From Parapusillimonas granuli (GTDB lineage: Bacteria; Pseudomonadota; Gammaproteobacteria; Burkholderiales; Burkholderiaceae_B), in NCBI RefSeq assembly GCF_013416525.1, contig NZ_JACCEM010000001.1, positions 310,001-374,000 of the forward strand: DNA of 64,000 nucleotides, read 5' to 3'. The translations under genes and the position numbers were made by a program. This document shows, piece after piece, positions 54,280 through 64,000 of this stretch. Position 1 is the stretch's first letter. Each line of letters begins with the position of its first letter. The notes beneath the pieces are model-generated. The model was given only the letters and a program-made list of their open reading frames with translations. It did no database searches and was not told where the DNA came from.

Positions 54280-55385
54280 TGAAATTTCCGCTTCTCCTCC
54301 TCTTGCGGTCCGCCGCCGTTTCCTTGCTGGCCGCCGCCTTCCTCCCCATGGCGGCGCTGGCGCAGCCCGCGGGCGCCGTCGGCGACGATTTCATTTATCG
54401 CATCGTCAAAGACGACACGCTCATCGAACTGGCGCAGCGCTATACCGATGCGGCGGGCAACTGGGGCAGGCTGCAAAGCCTGAACGCCATCGGCGATCCC
54501 ACACGGCTTCCCATCGGCCTGGAACTCCGCATCCCGTTCTCCATGATTCCCGTCCTGCCCGCGCAGGCCACCGTCAGCCACGTCGCGGGGCAGGCCGCGC
54601 TCGACGGCGGGCGGCGCCTGGCCGTCGGCGATGCCGTGTCGGAAGGCGACACCGTGACCACCGGCCCGGACGGCTACGCCACCCTCGTCCTATCGGACGG
54701 CAGCACGCTCACCGTCCCCGCATCGTCCTCGATGCGCCTCGATCGCCTGCGCGTATTCAAGGGCGCCGGCCTGACCGACACCATTTTCACGATGCGCGAA
54801 GGCTCGCTTGAATCGAGCGTGGCGCCCGGGAATACCGGCGTGGGCCGATTCGAGATCCGCACGCCGGTCAGCATCACGGGCGTGCGCGGCACCCGGCTGC
54901 GCGTGCACGCCCAGGCGCAAGGCTCGCAAAGCGAAGTGCTGGAAGGCGCCGCGCGCCTGGCCACGGGCGGGGGCCAGACGGCCGGCCTGCGCCCCGGCCA
55001 GGGCGCCGCCGTCGATGCCGGCGGCCGGATGCTCGGCGTGCGCCCGCTGCTGCCGGCGCCCGAACTCGGCGCCATGGCGCGCGGCGGCGAAGGCTGGGTG
55101 CTGTCTTTCCCGCCCGTGCCGGGCGCCGCGGCATACCTGGTGCGTGTCGCGTCCGACGCGGCCGGCACCCGGCCGCATTCCAGCCGCCGGTTCACCACCC
55201 CCGACATCACCTTCAGCGCGCCCGGAGCCGGCACCTACCACGTCCTGGTCCGCGCCATCGACGCCGACGGCGTCATGGGGCGGGACGCCGGCCTGGCCTT
55301 CGAGGGGCATGCTCTGCTGAAGAGCGGCGACGGCTCGCCGGTTTCCACGGGCTACGGCGGGCAGGTGCGCCTGGCGGAGTACTGA
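54279..55385 (+). CDS. Secreted LysM-FecR domain protein
   Basis: 368 aa. Signal peptide 1-28 (LPMAALAQ). LysM domain about 38-88 (YRIVKDDTLIELAQRY, NAIGDPTRLPIGLELRIPF), which binds peptidoglycan. A FecR-like domain about 120-225 follows (DTVTTGPDGYATLVLSDGS, SITGVRGTRLRVH), then an FnIII-like region with FPPVPGAAAYLVRV. A periplasmic protein between the regulator and the CHASE2 kinase, possibly giving the signal seen by the kinase's CHASE2 domain. Confidence 0.87.
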   Translation: MKFPLLLLLRSAAVSLLAAAFLPMAALAQPAGAVGDDFIYRIVKDDTLIELAQRYTDAAGNWGRLQSLNAIGDPTRLPIGLELRIPFSMIPVLPAQATVSHVAGQAALDGGRRLAVGDAVSEGDTVTTGPDGYATLVLSDGSTLTVPASSSMRLDRLRVFKGAGLTDTIFTMREGSLESSVAPGNTGVGRFEIRTPVSITGVRGTRLRVHAQAQGSQSEVLEGAARLATGGGQTAGLRPGQGAAVDAGGRMLGVRPLLPAPELGAMARGGEGWVLSFPPVPGAAAYLVRVASDAAGTRPHSSRRFTTPDITFSAPGAGTYHVLVRAIDADGVMGRDAGLAFEGHALLKSGDGSPVSTGYGGQVRLAEY

Positions 55386-55391
55386 CGCCGC

Positions 55392-57377
55392 ATGACGCCG
55401 ACCAGCCACGAGCCCGGCGCCGACTTCTGGGGCAACCTGGATCGCCGCATCCAGGCCGAATGGCTGCTCGTCACGCTGGCCCTGCTGTCCCTGACCTTCG
55501 CGCTGGCCTGGTATGGCGCGCCCCTGGGGCTGGCCAGGCTGGACCACGCCTTTTACGACAAAACCCTCGCCGCGTCGGTGCGCGGCGTGCATGACGACCG
55601 CATCGTCATCGTCGCCATCGACGACGGCAGCATCGAGAAGCTGGGCTATTGGCCCTGGCGGCGCGCGCTGCACGCGCGCCTGCTGGACCGGCTGCGGCAT
55701 GCCCGGGTGGTGGGGCTGGATATCGTGTTCAGCGATCTCAATCCCTCCTACCCCGACGATGACGATCTTCTGGCGCGAGCCATCGCGCGGCACGGCCGGG
55801 TCGTCCTGCCGCTGGTCGTGGACGGGCCCAGGAAAACGGCGGCCCCGCCGCTGCCGCCGCTGTCGCGCGCGGCGGCAGCCAAGGGCTACATCAATGTCTA
55901 TCCCGATGAAGACGGCGTGATCCGTTCACTGACGCTGCGCCAGGCCTTGGCCGACGGCACGCCGGTCGACCATTTCGTGCCGGCCATGCTCGCCGTCGCC
56001 GGGCAGCCCGTGGAATACGGCAAACGGGCGGGCGACCGGCGCCTGATTCCATACGCGGGCGCGCCGGGGCATTTTCGCCTGTACCCGTATTCGGAAGTGC
56101 TGTCCGGCGCCATCCCCGAAGAAGTATTCCGGGACAAGCACGTCATCGTGGGGTCCTGGGCCTCCGGCCTGGGCGACGCCTTTCCCACGCCCTTGTCGCA
56201 TGACGGCGAGGCGATGTCCGGTGTGGAGATACTGGCCAACGGCCTGCAAGCCGCCATGAACGACAGCTGGATCGCCGAGCCCGCGCGCTGGCAGGCGGCG
56301 ATACTGGCCTGCCTTCCGGTGCTGCTCGCCTGCGCGGCCCTGCGCCGGCTTTCGCCCAGCAAGGCCTTCCTGGCTTCGCTGGCGGTGCTGCTGCTGATCT
56401 TCACCGGCAGCTGGCTGGCCCTGCGTTTCGGCCAATTGTGGGTGCCTTTCACCGCCAGCCTGGTCGGCGTCGCGCTGGCCTACCCCGTTTGGGGCTGGCG
56501 CAGCCAGGAAGCCGCCCTGCAGCACATCGACCGTGAACTCAACGCCTTGAATCAAGAGCGCAGACGCCTGGACGGCGGCTTGCCGGCGCGGTCCAAGCGT
56601 TACGGCCGCACCTTGTCGGCGCGCATCAGCCTGCTGCACGACACGGTCGCGCAATTGCGCCGGGCCCGCAGCAACCGCGAGGAAACCCTGCGCTTTCTTT
56701 CGCACGACATGCGGGCGCCGCAAAACTCCATACTCGCCCTCACCGAGCTGCAATCGCATCCCGACAGCGCCTTGCCTCAGGACGAGCTGCTGCGGCGCAT
56801 CAACAGCTGCGCCCACAAGACGCTCATCCTGGTCGACGGCTTCGTGCAGCTTGCGCGGGCGGAAGCCGCGTCGATGAGCCGGCACCCCGTCAACCTGGTC
56901 GAGCTGGTGACCCAGAGCTGCGAAAGCTATTGGGCGTCCGCCAGGAACAAGAACATTTCGATCGAGTTCCACGACACGCCGGACGAAGCATGGACGCGCG
57001 GCGACGGCGTGCTGCTGCAAAGAGCCTGGGACAACCTGCTGGACAACGCCTTGAAATACAGTCCGCCGGACACGGCCATACACTGCGGCATACGGGCGAA
57101 GGGCGCGTCGTGGGAGCTCAGCATCCGGGACCACGGTCGCGGCATGACCGACGCGCAGCGCCAGGCGCTGTTTCGGCCGTTCATCCGGTTCGACGAGGAC
57201 AGCGCCGGCAATCCGGCCGGAGCCGGGCTGGGCCTGGCCTTCGTCAAGACCGTCATAGAACGGCACGAGGGCGCCATCGCCGTGGCCGCGGCCGCCGGCG
57301 GCGGCACGCTGTTCACCATTACGCTGCCCGGGGATCCAGACGCCCCGGAAGGCCCGGCCGCCCCGGCGTCGGCTTAA
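55392..57377 (+). CDS. CHASE2-domain sensor histidine kinase
   Basis: 661 aa. Membrane helix about 23-42, a large periplasmic CHASE2 domain (about 50-295; RIVIVAIDDGSIEKLGYWPW, GVEILANG), three helices (about 302-366), a coiled-coil (372-430), then the kinase. Phosphoacceptor H438 lies in FLSHDMRAPQNS, a variant H-box with Asp-Met in place of the usual Glu-Leu. N-box NLLDNALKYS (548-557), G1 DHGRGM (580-585), G2 AGLGLAFVK. 6 bp after the FecR gene. Confidence 0.92.
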   Translation: MTPTSHEPGADFWGNLDRRIQAEWLLVTLALLSLTFALAWYGAPLGLARLDHAFYDKTLAASVRGVHDDRIVIVAIDDGSIEKLGYWPWRRALHARLLDRLRHARVVGLDIVFSDLNPSYPDDDDLLARAIARHGRVVLPLVVDGPRKTAAPPLPPLSRAAAAKGYINVYPDEDGVIRSLTLRQALADGTPVDHFVPAMLAVAGQPVEYGKRAGDRRLIPYAGAPGHFRLYPYSEVLSGAIPEEVFRDKHVIVGSWASGLGDAFPTPLSHDGEAMSGVEILANGLQAAMNDSWIAEPARWQAAILACLPVLLACAALRRLSPSKAFLASLAVLLLIFTGSWLALRFGQLWVPFTASLVGVALAYPVWGWRSQEAALQHIDRELNALNQERRRLDGGLPARSKRYGRTLSARISLLHDTVAQLRRARSNREETLRFLSHDMRAPQNSILALTELQSHPDSALPQDELLRRINSCAHKTLILVDGFVQLARAEAASMSRHPVNLVELVTQSCESYWASARNKNISIEFHDTPDEAWTRGDGVLLQRAWDNLLDNALKYSPPDTAIHCGIRAKGASWELSIRDHGRGMTDAQRQALFRPFIRFDEDSAGNPAGAGLGLAFVKTVIERHEGAIAVAAAAGGGTLFTITLPGDPDAPEGPAAPASA

Positions 57378-57383
57378 GCCGGC

Positions 57384-58757
57384 TCAGCCCGACACCCGGT
57401 TGCGGCCGTCGCTCTTGGCCAGGTAGAGCGCATCGTCCGCCTTGCGCAGCGTACGCATGTAGTCGGGGTGGCCGTCATGCATGGCCATGCCGATGCTCAC
57501 GGTGACCCGCAAGCTGCGCTCCTGCGGCAAGCGGAACCCTTCCCGCTCGACCGCCTTGCGCAGCTTTTCCGCCACGCGCAGCGCCGCCTCCTCCGTGGTG
57601 TCCACCATCAGCAGCAGGAATTCTTCGCCGCCCAGCCGGAAGGCGTAGTCGCCCGCGCGTATCAGGTTGTTGATCAGGGCGGCGAACTGCTGCAGGACGA
57701 GGTCGCCCGCCTCGTGGCCGTATTGGTCGTTGATGGACTTGAAGTGGTCGATGTCGATGGCCAGCACCGCAAAGCGCGTGTTGCTGCGGCGGGCATAGGC
57801 GACTTCCTTCGCCATGACCACGGACAGGAACTTGCGGCTCAGCAAGCGGGTCAGGGCGTCGCGGCCGGATTCCAGTTCGCTGTGCTGCTCGAACAGCCGT
57901 TCCAGATGGAAGCCGATGGTTTTAGCCTGCTCGCGCAGGGCGCGCAGATGCTGCAGCCGGGCCGCGCCGTCCTGCATGGGCGCCGCGCTGCCCAGGGGCA
58001 GGAGCACCTCGTCGATATGCTGCATGGCGTTCTGGATGGACGCGGTTTCCGGCGCGCCGCCGAATGCGTGCGAGCCTTTATGGCGGAACCACAGGCCGAA
58101 TTCCGATGCGCCTATCTTTGGCAGCTGGCTGGCGCTGTGCCCCATCGCCTGCTCGAACATGAGCTGGTTTTCCCAGTCCAGCAAAGCGGCGCGCTGGCGC
58201 TCTTTTTCCGCGGCCACGTTCTGCGCCACGGAAAACAGCCGGTAGGATTCCTCGGCCCTGGAATTGCGGTCATGAGACGAGGCATAGGCCGCGCTCATGC
58301 TTTCCATGGCCAGGTCCATCATTGCATTGACCAGGGACTGGGCTTCGTAGCGCTCCGCATCGGCCAGGCCGCCGTCGCGCGCGATGACCGCGGCCATTCC
58401 CGCCTTCAGCTTGCGCGCGCCGTGCAGGACCACGTGCATGGGGACGTCGACGCGGGCGTGGATGTCGCCGACCCGCGACTGGTAGGCCATCACCGCCCGC
58501 CAGTCCCTGTCTTCGCCGTGATGGAACAGGTCGCATATCCAGTCCTGCATGGAGGCGTGCAGGCGAGTCTTCACCTGCTCGTGCGAAAGGAATTGCGCGG
58601 CAAGCTTGTCCCGCATCATTTCGCCATAAAAGAAATCGGCGAGCTCGCGCTTGTGCGTCTGCGCCAGCCTGGAGACCTTCTCGCGCAGCGCCGCCGAATA
58701 CCTCGACGACAACTGCTCCCACTCGGCCGGTACGGCATCCGTCAGGAGTTGGTCCAT
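57384..58757 (-). CDS. Globin-coupled sensor diguanylate cyclase (BpeGReg-like)
   Basis: 457 aa. Heme globin domain (about 1-160) with proximal H100 in VGDIHARVD and distal Y44 in ADFFYGEM, matching His99 and Tyr43 of Bordetella pertussis BpeGReg (475 aa). A middle helical domain (165-300) and GGDEF domain (300-457) follow, with an intact GGEEF active site (376-380) and RAGD (367-370), the inhibitory c-di-GMP site. O2 on the heme should raise c-di-GMP output. Convergent with the kinase gene. Confidence 0.93.
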   Translation of the reverse strand: MDQLLTDAVPAEWEQLSSRYSAALREKVSRLAQTHKRELADFFYGEMMRDKLAAQFLSHEQVKTRLHASMQDWICDLFHHGEDRDWRAVMAYQSRVGDIHARVDVPMHVVLHGARKLKAGMAAVIARDGGLADAERYEAQSLVNAMMDLAMESMSAAYASSHDRNSRAEESYRLFSVAQNVAAEKERQRAALLDWENQLMFEQAMGHSASQLPKIGASEFGLWFRHKGSHAFGGAPETASIQNAMQHIDEVLLPLGSAAPMQDGAARLQHLRALREQAKTIGFHLERLFEQHSELESGRDALTRLLSRKFLSVVMAKEVAYARRSNTRFAVLAIDIDHFKSINDQYGHEAGDLVLQQFAALINNLIRAGDYAFRLGGEEFLLLMVDTTEEAALRVAEKLRKAVEREGFRLPQERSLRVTVSIGMAMHDGHPDYMRTLRKADDALYLAKSDGRNRVSG

Positions 58758-58804
58758 TGCTCTCTTCCTTCCGTTGGTGATGTGCGCTTCCGCGTCCCGA
58801 TGTG

Positions 58805-58834
58805 AAAAACGCCAGGCTCACGCCTGGCGTTTTC
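58805..58834. terminator. Terminator of the rpoBC operon
   Basis: ACGCCAGGC (58809-58817), loop TCAC, GCCTGGCGT (58822-58830), flanked by an A-run and a T-run. On the minus strand it ends rpoC, 18 bp after its stop codon. Confidence 0.92.
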
Positions 58835-58851
58835 TTGGCCGCTCTTGCGGA

Positions 58852-64000
<5,149 letters not shown>

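Overview
The window looks like chromosomal DNA of a high-GC betaproteobacterium of the Alcaligenaceae (Bordetella/Achromobacter-like). The signs are a Bug/TctC periplasmic binding protein, a globin-coupled diguanylate cyclase of the Bordetella BpeGReg type, an S3 protein with a long basic tail, and ribosomal operons broken up by unrelated genes. The species is an inference. I see no transposase, integrase, phage gene, CRISPR array, rRNA or tRNA.

Positions 1-30,099 (all minus strand) hold a very large cellulose locus read right to left: galU, bcsD, bcsP, bcsQ, bcsA, bcsB, a second bcsB, bcsZ, bcsC, a third bcsB, a second bcsC, wssF, wssG, wssH, wssI, then after the only real gap (124 bp) bcsE, bcsF, bcsG, bcsR, a second bcsQ and a second bcsA that runs off the left edge. 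The genes are tightly packed, often with ATGA/GTGA/TTGA stop-start overlaps. The locus joins a BcsD/BcsP synthase with a Wss/Alg-type acetylation module, and adds an Escherichia coli-type synthase with the c-di-GMP sensor BcsE and the phosphoethanolamine transferase BcsG. Its most unusual part is a duplicated BcsB-BcsC pair. This BcsB (13,428-15,611) stops just where the membrane anchor should start. This BcsC (10,822-13,389) has the TPR half but no outer-membrane barrel. The pair sits directly in front of the acetylation genes.

Positions 30,100-33,912 hold the 538-bp galU upstream region, with two hairpins, then a plus-strand aldehyde dehydrogenase and a long-chain acyl-CoA ligase. Positions 33,959-45,183 (minus) carry ribosomal genes: rpsL, rpsG, fusA, tuf, rpsJ, then a plus-strand guanine deaminase behind a shared bidirectional terminator, then rplC-rplD-rplW-rplB-rpsS-rplV-rpsC-rplP-rpmC-rpsQ under their own recognisable promoter.

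Positions 45,558-53,353 are a catabolic island: a Bug binding protein, a divergent GntR/HutC regulator, and a five-gene operon (glutathione transferase-like protein, carboxymuconolactone decarboxylase-like protein, amidohydrolase, fused double acyl-CoA dehydrogenase, CaiB-type CoA transferase). A near-identical 22-bp element lies upstream of both bug and the operon and suggests one GntR regulon.

Positions 53,563-57,377 (plus) encode a response regulator, a LysM-FecR secreted protein and a CHASE2 histidine kinase. Then come a minus-strand oxygen-sensor diguanylate cyclase, the rpoBC terminator, rpoC, and the 3' end of rpoB running off the right edge. The diguanylate cyclase makes the second messenger that BcsA (PilZ) and BcsE (GIL) bind, so a regulatory link to the cellulose locus is plausible but not shown here.
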